From contig JACZYD010000012.1 in the NCBI GenBank assembly GCA_022571255.1, positions 1-40,993 of the forward strand: a DNA stretch of 40,993 nt, read 5' to 3'. This stretch comes from Bacteroidota bacterium. GTDB lineage: Bacteria > Bacteroidota > Rhodothermia > Rhodothermales > UBA10348. Position numbers and translations under genes: made by a program. The notes under the pieces were generated by a model. It did no database searches and was not told where the DNA came from. It saw only the letters and a list, made by a program, of their open reading frames with translations. Below, piece by piece: positions 1 to 9,394 of this stretch (position 1 is its first letter; every line of letters starts with the position of its first letter).

Positions 1-48
1 GTGAGGTCTGGAGCCTTGTGGATCAGGGGCGGCGCGAGACCGGGACCG

Positions 49-1443
49 TTATTTCACCAGGTGAAACTCCGTCTGGCGACGGTAAACCCACGACCGGGTC
101 CCGTCGTCCGCGACTCGTGCTTCTTCCTCCTGCATAAAACGAACCCGCTGTCCACCCCATTCGGGAACGGCGACCGTCGCCTGTAACTCGATCGAGTGCC
201 ACGTATTGGCAACCAGAAGAACATCCCCGCGCCCGGGAATGGCTTCCTGCCTGTCCCAGAGCCCTATCAGCGGCCCGGCCCCGTGTCCATGGTCGCCGAT
301 CGGGTGTGTGTAAATGGTGCCGTCAATGCCTTCCGAGCGCATCTGCCGAAGCGCTGCCAGCAGAATATCATTTCCGGAGCGACCCGGCTCCATTTCTGCA
401 AGAAGTATGTCCTGCAACCGGTTGCTTGTTCGAAGCCCTTCCTGCAGGCCGGCCGGCGCGGAGCGTTCTCCCTCGCGCAATACATAACCGAGGTGTTGAG
501 TATCCGTTTTTAATCGCATGGCAATGACCCCGAAATCACACCACAGAAGGTCTCCCCGTTTGATCACCGTATCACCGGACGGCGCCGCGCCGTTTATTGT
601 GTGACGCTGAACACCAACGGACGGCTGGAACCATGTGGTCATACCGAGCGACTGAATTTTTTCGCGCATCCACCAGCGCACATCATCGGTGGTTGTCTGG
701 CCCGGAGTGATGACTGCGCTCGAAAAAGCTTCCGCAATAATGGCATGCGCAGTCTCCTCGATCCGTCGATACCGATCCTGCATTTGAGGCGCCCGGATCG
801 CGATGAAATCCACCGCCAGTCCGGGAACGCGTTTGACGCGCGCCAGATATTTCTCGCCAAGCGCGGCCTCAAGTTCTTCGCGTTCACCGGAATGTAATCC
901 GTCGGAAAAAGCCAACACCGGATCGATATTCAGCGCGATAGACTCGGGGTCAGCGTCTTCAACAAAACGACGGAATAATGCCCATTGGCCTGCTGCCCAG
1001 AGCTCGCGCCCCTCGACCGACTGATCCGGATCTTTGAAGGCTTCGAAAATCCCTCCCTGGTCCGTTCCTCCGAGAGCGATATTTCTCACCGTGCCATCCG
1101 CCTGGCGGTGGAAGAGATAAATCGATCGGCGCCTGGCGGCAAAAGTCGTCGCCGCGGCAATCGACCAGAACACGGGGTCTTCTGCGTATTCTCGCATTGA
1201 GAGCACCCACAGATCCACATCGTATTTCTGCATCAGCGCGGGAAGCACTTCCCGGATCCTGTATTCCTGCCAGACCTGCTGTTCGGCGGCCTGGTCCCTC
1301 AATGACGGCAGCGGCTGAATGCGTGGTGCTTCTTGACTGGATTGAACTGTCGCCGATCGGGCTGCTGCCGCTCCGGCGCCCGATCCTGCGATTCCAGATC
1401 CTCCTGCAATCAGTACAATAAAAAGTGAGGCTATGGCTTTCAT
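49..1443 (-). CDS. Secreted M24-family (Xaa-Pro aminopeptidase-like) metallopeptidase
   Basis: 464 aa ORF with N-terminal signal peptide (MKAIASLFIVLIAGGSGIAG...) and M24-like creatinase/aminopeptidase fold motifs (GDLLWCDFGV, HPIGDHGHGAGPLIG, ELQATVAVPEWGGQRVRFMQEEEARV). Confidence 0.8.
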   Translation of the reverse strand: MKAIASLFIVLIAGGSGIAGSGAGAAAARSATVQSSQEAPRIQPLPSLRDQAAEQQVWQEYRIREVLPALMQKYDVDLWVLSMREYAEDPVFWSIAAATTFAARRRSIYLFHRQADGTVRNIALGGTDQGGIFEAFKDPDQSVEGRELWAAGQWALFRRFVEDADPESIALNIDPVLAFSDGLHSGEREELEAALGEKYLARVKRVPGLAVDFIAIRAPQMQDRYRRIEETAHAIIAEAFSSAVITPGQTTTDDVRWWMREKIQSLGMTTWFQPSVGVQRHTINGAAPSGDTVIKRGDLLWCDFGVIAMRLKTDTQHLGYVLREGERSAPAGLQEGLRTSNRLQDILLAEMEPGRSGNDILLAALRQMRSEGIDGTIYTHPIGDHGHGAGPLIGLWDRQEAIPGRGDVLLVANTWHSIELQATVAVPEWGGQRVRFMQEEEARVADDGTRSWVYRRQTEFHLVK

Positions 1444-1467
1444 GGGCAGGTTCGTTTTTAAAACGGT

Positions 1468-1515
1468 ACGTTTTTAAAAGAGGACGTGTTTAAAAGAGGA
1501 CGTGTTTAAAAAAGG
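1468..1515. repeat. Three 16-bp tandem repeats (acgtNtttaaaaRaRg)
   Basis: acgtttttaaaagagg / acgtgtttaaaagagg / acgtgtttaaaaaagg read directly; the last unit overlaps the stop codon of the DUF5989 ORF (tta at 1506-1508). Confidence 0.9.
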
Positions 1516-1655
1516 GTGTAAATAAACGGTGCCAGCGCCGAGCCCTGAGTCACGACGAGCAACAGGCCGAGCAACAGCAAAAAAAGTATGATGGGTGTGA
1601 GCCACCACTTCTTGCGCACTTTCAGAAACTCGAACAAATCTGCGAAACGGGACAT
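1506..1655 (-). CDS. DUF5989-type small membrane protein (SxtK-like position)
   Basis: 49 aa ORF below the track size cut-off: MSRFADLFEFLKVRKKWWLTPIILFLLLLGLLLVVTQGSALAPFIYTLF; downstream of SxtJ-like and carbamoyltransferase genes. Confidence 0.8.
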   Translation of the reverse strand: MSRFADLFEFLKVRKKWWLTPIILFLLLLGLLLVVTQGSALAPFIYTLF

Positions 1656-1694
1656 GATTTTCTGTATGAATGAGAGGGACCGCTTTAAAACGGT

Positions 1695-2102
1695 TCAGAA
1701 CGGTTTATCGGGCCTCGTCCCGGGACCATCTTCTTCGACCGGCACCCAGTAGGAGTCTTGCCGCTCGTCAATCTTCATTTGCAGCAGGTCTTTGCCCATC
1801 ATCCGGAGAAGCAGTCCAAAAGGAGTGATTACGAAAAAGAATGCAAGGGTAAGAATAACCCGCGTCATGATAAAAGACATCACGGCGGCCAGCTTCATCC
1901 AGATAAGCTCTACGTGTTTGAGCGTGCCCGGTGCCAGAAGTCCGGCAACGACGAGCGCCACGCCGATAGAAAAAACGTATACGGCCGCGCCTGAATCTTT
2001 CCACCACAAAAAAGTGCCGATCAGCAACATCGGAATCGACACGGTGATTCCGAATTTCCTAAGCTCTTTTTTCGTTTTGTCTGCGGTTTTCATACTGGCC
2101 AT
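1695..2102 (-). CDS. SxtJ-family membrane protein
   Basis: 135 aa with two to three hydrophobic segments; ...IMTRVILTLAFFFVITPFGLLLRMMGKDLL...DSYWVP tail typical of SxtJ; directly follows carbamoyltransferase. Confidence 0.8.
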   Translation of the reverse strand: MASMKTADKTKKELRKFGITVSIPMLLIGTFLWWKDSGAAVYVFSIGVALVVAGLLAPGTLKHVELIWMKLAAVMSFIMTRVILTLAFFFVITPFGLLLRMMGKDLLQMKIDERQDSYWVPVEEDGPGTRPDKPF

Positions 2103-2111
2103 ACCTCTGCG

Positions 2112-3941
2112 TCAGTCGAGGACGAAAGTGGATTCTTGCGCCGTCCAGGACTTCATCTGGGGCTGCTCTGACTTGTACAAGACGATGTTTTCCAGAACAA
2201 GCACATCCATTTCTGTCCGCATGAAACAGACGTACGCGTCCTCGGGAGTGTTTACGATCGGTTCGCCGCGCACATTGAATGAGGTGTTGATCAGTACGGA
2301 AGAGCCGGTCGCGGCCTTGAACGCCTTGAGTAACTCATAATATGCTCGATTCGTTTGTCCGTCGACTGTTTGAACACGAGCCGAATAGTCCACGTGGGTG
2401 ACGGCAGGAATATCGGACCTGGGAACGTTCAAGAGGTCCATACCTTCCAGCTTTTTTTCATCTTCGGAGAGTGACTTTCGTCGGTCTTTGCAGACGTCAG
2501 CCACCAGAAGCATGTACGGCGACGGTCCGTTCAGTTCAAAATAATTTGCCGCGTCCTCCGCAAGCACGGAAGGCGCAAAAGGCCGAAAAGACTCCCGGTA
2601 TTTTATTTTCAAGTTCATTGTTCGCTGCATTTCGGCGTTTCGGGCGTCGCCGAGAATGCTCCGCGCACCGAGCGCCCGCGGACCGAATTCCATGCGTCCC
2701 TGAAACCACCCCACAACGTCCCCGCGTGCCAGACAACGCGCTACTTCGTTGTTCCGCTCCTCGTCATCTCCGATGTGATGGTATGGAGCATCAAGTTCAT
2801 GCAGCCTCAACTCGATGTCCGCCGTTCCATACGACGGGCCGAGATAGGCGCCCTTCTGTTTGTCCTGGCTGGCTGCCGAAACGCTTCTTTCGTTTCCCAA
2901 TGCGTGATACCAGGCAAACAGTGCGGCTCCGAGCGCACCGCCGGCATCACCCGCGGCAGGCTGAATCCAGATTCTATCGAAAAACTCCTCCTTCATGATT
3001 TTGCCGTTTGCTACGCAGTTGAGGGCAACACCACCGGCAAGGCAAAGATTGGTCTGACCCGTCGCGTACCGGATATGCCGGACCATTCGGAGCATGATCT
3101 TCTCCGTCACTTTCTGTATCGACGCGGCGAGGTCCATCTCCCGCTGCGTGATTTTTGCCTCCGGCTTGCGGGGTGGTCCTCCGAACAGGTCATGAAATGC
3201 ACTGGACGTCATCGTCAGACCCTGGCAATAATTGAAATACTTCATATCCATTCTGAAGGAGCCGTCTTCCTTCAGATCCAGGAGGTGCTTCGTGATCAAG
3301 TCTGCGTAACGTGGCTTGCCATAGGGGGCGAGTCCCATCAACTTGTATTCTCCCGAATTGACGCGAAATCCGGTGTAATAGGTGAAGGCAGAGTACAAAA
3401 GGCCCAGGCTGTGGGGAAATCGGAGTTCGTGGGTCAGATCGAGTTTGTTGGCGCGCGCCGTGCCCCAGGATGCGGTCGCCCATTCACCCACACCATCGAT
3501 CGTCAGAATCGCGGCCTCTTCGAATGGCGATGAAAAAAAAGCAGAAGCCGCATGGGACTGATGGTGTTCCGGATAATACAGTTTGCCTTCGTATCCCAGT
3601 TCATGTTTGATCGTCTCTCCCATCCAGAGTTTCTCCTTTAACCAGAGGGGCATCGAGATCATGAACGAACGAAGACCTGCGGGTGCAAATACGAGGTAGG
3701 TCTCCAGAAGACGTTCAAATTTCAGCCACGGCTTGTCGTAAAACGAGACGTGATCCACCTCGTTGATCGCAATCGCGGCCTCCCGAAGGCAGTACTCAAC
3801 CGCGTTCGCGGGAAAGCGATGATCATGTTTCCTGCGCGTGAAGCGCTCTTCCTGTGCCGCTGCGACAATTTCTCCGTCGCGCAGCAGGCACGCTGCGGAG
3901 TCGTGGTAAAAGGCGGAAAGACCGAGGATGTAGGTGGGCAC
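2112..3941 (-). CDS. Carbamoyltransferase (NodU/CmcH/SxtI family)
   Basis: 609 aa; MPTYILGLSAFYHDSAACLLRDGEIVAAAQEERFTRRKHD, NLCLAGGVALNCVANGKI, FGPRALGARSIL, NTSFNVRGEPIVNTPEDA motifs. Confidence 0.95.
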   Translation of the reverse strand: MPTYILGLSAFYHDSAACLLRDGEIVAAAQEERFTRRKHDHRFPANAVEYCLREAAIAINEVDHVSFYDKPWLKFERLLETYLVFAPAGLRSFMISMPLWLKEKLWMGETIKHELGYEGKLYYPEHHQSHAASAFFSSPFEEAAILTIDGVGEWATASWGTARANKLDLTHELRFPHSLGLLYSAFTYYTGFRVNSGEYKLMGLAPYGKPRYADLITKHLLDLKEDGSFRMDMKYFNYCQGLTMTSSAFHDLFGGPPRKPEAKITQREMDLAASIQKVTEKIMLRMVRHIRYATGQTNLCLAGGVALNCVANGKIMKEEFFDRIWIQPAAGDAGGALGAALFAWYHALGNERSVSAASQDKQKGAYLGPSYGTADIELRLHELDAPYHHIGDDEERNNEVARCLARGDVVGWFQGRMEFGPRALGARSILGDARNAEMQRTMNLKIKYRESFRPFAPSVLAEDAANYFELNGPSPYMLLVADVCKDRRKSLSEDEKKLEGMDLLNVPRSDIPAVTHVDYSARVQTVDGQTNRAYYELLKAFKAATGSSVLINTSFNVRGEPIVNTPEDAYVCFMRTEMDVLVLENIVLYKSEQPQMKSWTAQESTFVLD

Positions 3942-4153
3942 GCCGTGTCCTGCAGTCTGGGAGGGAGTGATAATGCTTCGGATAGTCAGAAGTTGTAAAG
4001 ATACGGTAACGGACGATTATTCCGGTTTGATCGAATCGTGGAAAGCTTGCACTTCCGCCCGGAATCCCTTTCCTTTCGTCCGAACTCAAACATTCTGATA
4101 TTGGTCGGTAAACGCCTGCCCACTTCACTGATGATTATTAACTGTCGTCCGGA

Positions 4154-5113
4154 TTGATGATAATTAACAGTCTAACACGGATAAGAAAACCCATGAGACC
4201 AAACGGGACACTCCGAACACTGCTATGCGGCACAATACTCTTCATATTTTCCATACATCCGGCGCTCGCGCGGCAAGACGCGGACGAGGTTCAGATCGAG
4301 ACGATACACGTTTCGGGTAACGTGTATATGCTTGTTGGATCCGGGGGGAATCTGGGGCTTTCCGTAGGAGACGACGGTGCGTTCCTGATCGACGATCAGT
4401 TCGCGCCGCTGACCGAAAAAATCCTCGCTGCCATCCAATCTCTGACGGAAAGTAACGTGCAGTTCCTCATCAACACGCACTGGCACGGGGATCACACGGG
4501 TGGGAACGAAAACATGGGAAAAGTGGGTGCGATCATCGTAGCCCACGAGAATGTGAGGAAACAAATGACCGTGGATCACTTTCTGGCTGCATTCAACAGC
4601 ACGACACCAGCCTCGCCCGAGAGCGCCTTGCCTGTCGTCACATTTACGGAATCGGTGACGTTTCACTGGAACGCGGACGAGATCCGTGTTTTCCATGTGG
4701 ATCCTGCACACACGGACGGCGATTCGGTCATCCACTTCAAGAAAGCGAACGTGATTCATGCTGGAGATGTGTTTTTCAACGGGATGTACCCCTTTATCGA
4801 TACCTCGACCGGCGGAAACCTCAACGGCATGATCAGCGCCGCGAAAATAATACTCGCTCTGGCCACGGATGAAACGAAAATCATTCCAGGACACGGCCCT
4901 CTCGCAACGCGTGCTGACCTCGAAGGATATTACGAGATGCTCGTGACTGCCCGGGATCTGATCAAGGAACAGGTCGACGCCGGAAAAACGCGCGACGAGG
5001 TGATTGCCGCAAAACCCACGGCGAGCCTTGATGCCGCATGGGGAGGCGGATTCCTGCCTCCTGATATGTGGGTCGGAATCGTTTACGACGGAATGACGGC
5101 GAGTGATCAGTAG
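4154..5113 (+). CDS. MBL-fold metallo-hydrolase, exported
   Basis: HWHGDHTGG metal-binding motif, later HAGDVF and IIPGHGP; N-terminal signal-like segment; translation start may be internal (4157 or 4193). Confidence 0.9.
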   Translation: MMIINSLTRIRKPMRPNGTLRTLLCGTILFIFSIHPALARQDADEVQIETIHVSGNVYMLVGSGGNLGLSVGDDGAFLIDDQFAPLTEKILAAIQSLTESNVQFLINTHWHGDHTGGNENMGKVGAIIVAHENVRKQMTVDHFLAAFNSTTPASPESALPVVTFTESVTFHWNADEIRVFHVDPAHTDGDSVIHFKKANVIHAGDVFFNGMYPFIDTSTGGNLNGMISAAKIILALATDETKIIPGHGPLATRADLEGYYEMLVTARDLIKEQVDAGKTRDEVIAAKPTASLDAAWGGGFLPPDMWVGIVYDGMTASDQ

Positions 5114-5166
5114 GAGCCGATTCCTGCTTGGTCGTGCTTTACGTTACCACGCACTGAATCCTTGTT

Positions 5167-5454
5167 TCAAGCAGATTGATACCTTTTTACTCGGAAGGTC
5201 CTGGCACTCTTTTGTGCTCGAGCGAGATCAAATGCATTTTGTAGACGAAGCCACATTTCTGGTGTGCTTCCAAATGCCATCGAAAGACGGAAAGCCATGT
5301 TAGGTGATACTCCGTTCTTTCGATTGATAAGACGGGACAGGGTATTTCGGGTCACTCCCAGACCTTTCGCAGCTTCCGTAATCGTCAAACCAAGAGGTTT
5401 CAGGCACTCTTCCAATACATAGTCGCCCGGGTGGGGTGGATTCATCTTCGGCAT
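5167..5454 (-). CDS. higA: HigA-type HTH antitoxin
   Basis: 95 aa; HPGDYVLEECLKPLGLTITEAAKGLGVTRNTLSRLINRKNGVSPNMAFRLSMAFGSTPEMWLRLQNAFDL is the classic HigA/XRE pattern; follows HigB ORF. Confidence 0.95.
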   Translation of the reverse strand: MPKMNPPHPGDYVLEECLKPLGLTITEAAKGLGVTRNTLSRLINRKNGVSPNMAFRLSMAFGSTPEMWLRLQNAFDLARAQKSARTFRVKRYQSA

Positions 5455-5481
5455 AATCAGTACTCCAATAATCGTATTCCG

Positions 5482-5760
5482 TTAGTGGTAATCGATCAAA
5501 TCAATATCGGTCGCGTCACGCCCGTCAAATCGATAAACGATCCGCCAATTCTCCGAGACCTTGACTGCGAATTGACCGTGATACTCGCCCTTGAGGGGAT
5601 GGAGATAGAATCCTGGAAAGTTCATATCCGCGGGATTATGGGCCTGGTCAAGCGCATACATGATTCTGATTATTCTATTTATCTGGTTCTGATTGAGCGC
5701 ACGGGTTTCTCCTCTTTCCCAGAAGAGGCGAAGACCCTTGTTCTTAATCTTGAGGATCAT
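5482..5760 (-). CDS. higB: HigB/RelE-type toxin
   Basis: 92 aa; KNKGLRLFWERGETRAL...MNFPGFYLHPLKGEYHGQFAVKVSENWRIVYRFDGRDATDIDLIDYH; 27 nt upstream of higA. Confidence 0.95.
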   Translation of the reverse strand: MILKIKNKGLRLFWERGETRALNQNQINRIIRIMYALDQAHNPADMNFPGFYLHPLKGEYHGQFAVKVSENWRIVYRFDGRDATDIDLIDYH

Positions 5761-5983
5761 TTAGACCCGTATTCAATTATCAATACGAAATGCAACTCGC
5801 AACGTTGCATGTTTCACTATTATTTTGGGACGTCTCACGGATATCTTATCCCAATAGACGTCACATCCCGCTAACTGTAACAGATAAAGTGCGAAGACAC
5901 GTGAAGAATCAGATGGCGCGACATAAGATCCAGCCCATGAGAAAACCAAATATCACACAGCCGGGCGCGTCGATACGTCAGGA

Positions 5984-7660
5984 TCAGCCGCCGCCTCTCT
6001 CGGCGCGTTGTTCCTCGACCATTGCCTCGACGTCGCGCAAGAGTTGTTTGGCGTCGTACACAATACCGTCTTTGATCGTGTAGCGGACCCCACCGACGCG
6101 TTCGTGTTTGCCGGTTTCGTCGTTGAGCTTCACGGCTCCGGTGGCGTAAAGGACTTTCATGTTCACCAGCGGATTTTCCTCGACGATGATCATATCGGCA
6201 AGCAGACCCGTTCGAATAACCCCGTATTCAATCGGTTTACCCGTGGGTTTCGCTATTTCCATCGCCCCGTGCATCGTAGCCGCTCGAATCACCTCGAGTG
6301 GATGGAATCCGGCTTCCTGCAGCAGTTCCAGTTCGAGAATGGTACCAAATCCATAGAGCTGGTAGATAAATCCTGAATCCGATCCGACGGTCACCTTTCC
6401 TCCCATATTCTTGTAATCATTCAGGAATTGCATCCAGACCTGATAGAATTTCTTCCAGGCGATTTCGTCCTGCGTCGTCCAGTAATACCAGTACGATCCG
6501 TGGTCCCGCCGGCTGGGGTCGAAGTAATCCTGCAATGATGGCAGAGTGTATTTGGCATGCCAGTCGGCGTTGCGAGCCCGCATCACATCGCGACCGGCCG
6601 CATAGATGGTCATGGTCGGATTTATGTAATAGTCGAGCTCGAGGAACTCATCAAGCAGCGCGTTCCAGCCGTCGCTTCCCGGTGGATGGATGAGATTCCA
6701 CTGCCTCGCCACCTGACCAAAGCGCAACTGCTCATCGTTGTAATTCATGTCGACGGGCCAGGGCTGAATATCGTTATCCCTGTACATGGCCTCAAACAGA
6801 CCGTAGAAATGGGTCATGCTTCCGAGGCCCAGCCTCGCGGCGTCGAGCGCATTCATCTGGGCAACACCCGACTGGCCCAGATGCGCGGTCGAGCCGAGGC
6901 CATATTTCTTCGCCTCGTCCAGCAGGGCTTCCATGATTTCCGGGCGATAGGCACCCAGTTTTATGCCGTCTATTCCCTTTTCCGCCGCATACCGGACCCA
7001 CTCGCGGGCGCCCTCGGGCGTATCTGTTGTCCCCTCCCAGTCTCCAGCGTTACTTCCGGGACTATGGTAAGAGACAATTCTGGGGGCTACGATTTCGTTG
7101 CGCTCGCTTCGCTCGCGCTCCTTCAGCGACCACTCAAATGGTCCGGTCGCCACCCCCCTCACGGTCGTAATCCCATTGGCCATCCATAACTTGTACACGT
7201 ATTCGGCCTCGGGCGCTTTCGGCACGCCGCCCGTGTGCACATGCAGATCGATGATGCCCGGCAGGAGGTACATCCCGTTCGCATCGATTTCGTAATCGGC
7301 GTCGCCCGGCCGGTCGTCTTCATCGATGGGAAGGCCCGGTGTACCGATCCCGACAATGGCGGCGATCCTGTTTCCCTCCACGATAATATCCACCGGACCG
7401 CGAGGCGGCGCACCCGTACCGTCAATCACCGTGACTCCGCGAATAATCAAGCGATCAAACGGACCCGCTCCTTCCTTCGGTCCCCGGTCGGGCGCCGGAA
7501 GGACTCCTGCCGGACGCTCCTGGAGAGCTTCCTCTTCTTCTTTCTGCTGATCCTGCGCAAACGCCTCGGTAGCGGGTGCTCCCACCGCCGGAAGTGTGCC
7601 AAGGGTTACAGCCATGATCAATATGAACGATTGGTGCGTCCAGGGCGTGCGTCTGTCCAT
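5984..7660 (-). CDS. Secreted amidohydrolase (imidazolonepropionase/prolidase-like)
   Basis: 558 aa; LLPGIIDLHVHTGG (HxH), STAHLGQSG, VGSDSGFIYQLYGFG, LADMIIVEENPL; signal peptide. Confidence 0.9.
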   Translation of the reverse strand: MDRRTPWTHQSFILIMAVTLGTLPAVGAPATEAFAQDQQKEEEEALQERPAGVLPAPDRGPKEGAGPFDRLIIRGVTVIDGTGAPPRGPVDIIVEGNRIAAIVGIGTPGLPIDEDDRPGDADYEIDANGMYLLPGIIDLHVHTGGVPKAPEAEYVYKLWMANGITTVRGVATGPFEWSLKERERSERNEIVAPRIVSYHSPGSNAGDWEGTTDTPEGAREWVRYAAEKGIDGIKLGAYRPEIMEALLDEAKKYGLGSTAHLGQSGVAQMNALDAARLGLGSMTHFYGLFEAMYRDNDIQPWPVDMNYNDEQLRFGQVARQWNLIHPPGSDGWNALLDEFLELDYYINPTMTIYAAGRDVMRARNADWHAKYTLPSLQDYFDPSRRDHGSYWYYWTTQDEIAWKKFYQVWMQFLNDYKNMGGKVTVGSDSGFIYQLYGFGTILELELLQEAGFHPLEVIRAATMHGAMEIAKPTGKPIEYGVIRTGLLADMIIVEENPLVNMKVLYATGAVKLNDETGKHERVGGVRYTIKDGIVYDAKQLLRDVEAMVEEQRAERGGG

Positions 7661-7683
7661 TATATCCGTTATGTCTGAAATAG

Positions 7684-9222
7684 ATGGGTCCGCAATATCA
7701 CATAGATAGAATGAAAAAACAATCCGCCCGCAGAATGCATCATATCGGACCTTATCCCGTTAATGGGCGGATCCATTTCAGCACAGGAACGAATCTGAAC
7801 GGTATGCCTCAAAACGAACGCTTAGAAAACGAACTTCTGAGTCGTCTTTATCCCATTATCGAGGAATACCTCCAGAAAAGTGCGGATTCAGAGACTCCTG
7901 TAGTGGAATATCGGGATCCGGGCGAACTGCAGGATCTGATCGACTTCGAACTTCCGGAGGAAGGTGTTTCCGAGGCGGCACTGATGGATCTGGTCGAGAG
8001 TTACCTCAAATACAGCGTTCGCACCGGGCACCCGCAGTTTTTGAACCAGCTTTATCAGGGCTTCAATCTTCCGGGTTTCGTCGGAGAGGTCATCTCTGCG
8101 CTGACCAACACGTCCATGTACACCTATGAGGTCGCTCCCGTCGCTACGCTCATCGAGCAGGAGATGATCTCGAAAATGTGTTCGGCCCTGGGATTTGACA
8201 GCAGCGAAGGCATTTTTCTACCCGGAGGCAGTAATGCGAATATGACTGCCCTGCTCGTAGCCAGAAACCAGAAGATGCCCTCCATCAAGAGCGACGGCGT
8301 GAGCAGACCCATGGCGCTTTTCGTATCGGATCAGGCGCACTACTCGTTTGAAAAGGCCGCCAATATTCTTGGTCTCGGTATCAACAGCGTCATCAAAGTC
8401 GCTACCGATTCGTTGGGCCGCATGATCCCCGAAGAGCTTGATCGCGCTGTGCAGAAGAGTATAAAGTCCGGGTCGACGCCGTTTTTTGTGGTGGCAACCG
8501 CCGGAACGACGGTTCTCGGGGCGTTTGATCCAATTTCGGGGATCACCGATGTCGCCGCTCGGCACAATCTCTGGCTCCATGTGGATGGCGCTCTCGGGGC
8601 GTCCGTCATCCTGTCTGCCAAATATCGGCACCTTCTCCATGGGATCGAGCGAGCAGATTCCGTAGCATGGAATCCGCACAAAACGATGGGCGTGCCGCTG
8701 CTCTGCTCGGCGCTGCTGCTGCGCGAGAACGGCATCCTCGCGCTGTGCACCTCCTGTGATCACGGCGATTATCTGTTCCACGATGAGGAGTCGCTCGATC
8801 TGGGCAAAAAATCGCTTCAGTGTGGACGCCGGGTCGACGCGCTGAAGCTCTGGCTGAGCTGGAAATACTTCGGCGATAAGGGCTATGATCAGCGTATTAC
8901 CCGGCTGTTCTCCCTGGCAGACTATGCCGGAGAGCGTATTTCATCCGCTTCTGACATGAAGCTTGTCTCCCCCGTACAGTCATTCAATGTGTGTTTTCAG
9001 TATGACCCCGGCGGGCTCGACGAGGAGGCGCTGGGTTCTCTGGCCAGAAACATCCGCGAGCACATGCTCCGCTCCGGTAAAAGCATCGTCAATTACGCGA
9101 CCGTAAATGGACAGACGGCGATCCGGATTTCGTTCATCAATCCGGATCTGACCGAGCAGGATATCGACGTGTTTTTTGAAAATGTGCGCTCTGCGGCCCA
9201 GCAGTTGACCCGGATAGCATGA
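7684..9222 (+). CDS. PLP-dependent group II amino-acid decarboxylase
   Basis: GGSNANMTALLVARN, HVDGALGASVILS, SVAWNPHKTMGVPLLCSALL (PLP lysine); start may be at 7804 (MPQNERLENELLSRL). Confidence 0.9.
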   Translation: MGPQYHIDRMKKQSARRMHHIGPYPVNGRIHFSTGTNLNGMPQNERLENELLSRLYPIIEEYLQKSADSETPVVEYRDPGELQDLIDFELPEEGVSEAALMDLVESYLKYSVRTGHPQFLNQLYQGFNLPGFVGEVISALTNTSMYTYEVAPVATLIEQEMISKMCSALGFDSSEGIFLPGGSNANMTALLVARNQKMPSIKSDGVSRPMALFVSDQAHYSFEKAANILGLGINSVIKVATDSLGRMIPEELDRAVQKSIKSGSTPFFVVATAGTTVLGAFDPISGITDVAARHNLWLHVDGALGASVILSAKYRHLLHGIERADSVAWNPHKTMGVPLLCSALLLRENGILALCTSCDHGDYLFHDEESLDLGKKSLQCGRRVDALKLWLSWKYFGDKGYDQRITRLFSLADYAGERISSASDMKLVSPVQSFNVCFQYDPGGLDEEALGSLARNIREHMLRSGKSIVNYATVNGQTAIRISFINPDLTEQDIDVFFENVRSAAQQLTRIA

Positions 9223-9394
9223 TGGCAAGACTGCTGAGTGCACCGGTAATCAGCAAGTACGCTGACCCGTATCGCCTCAACGCTCAATACTCGATCCTTC
9301 GATTCGCTCCGAAATTAACGGTAAGGCGTAAGTGTGTGTCCGTAAGTTGAACTGTTTATCTTGAAAGGGCGTCTCCCACCAGACAATTGTTGAA

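Noticed and set aside
4113-4175. Near-repeat tgatgattattaactg / tgatgataattaacag upstream of the MBL hydrolase
   Set aside because: Only two imperfect AT-rich copies; could be a promoter or operator but not supportable without comparative data.
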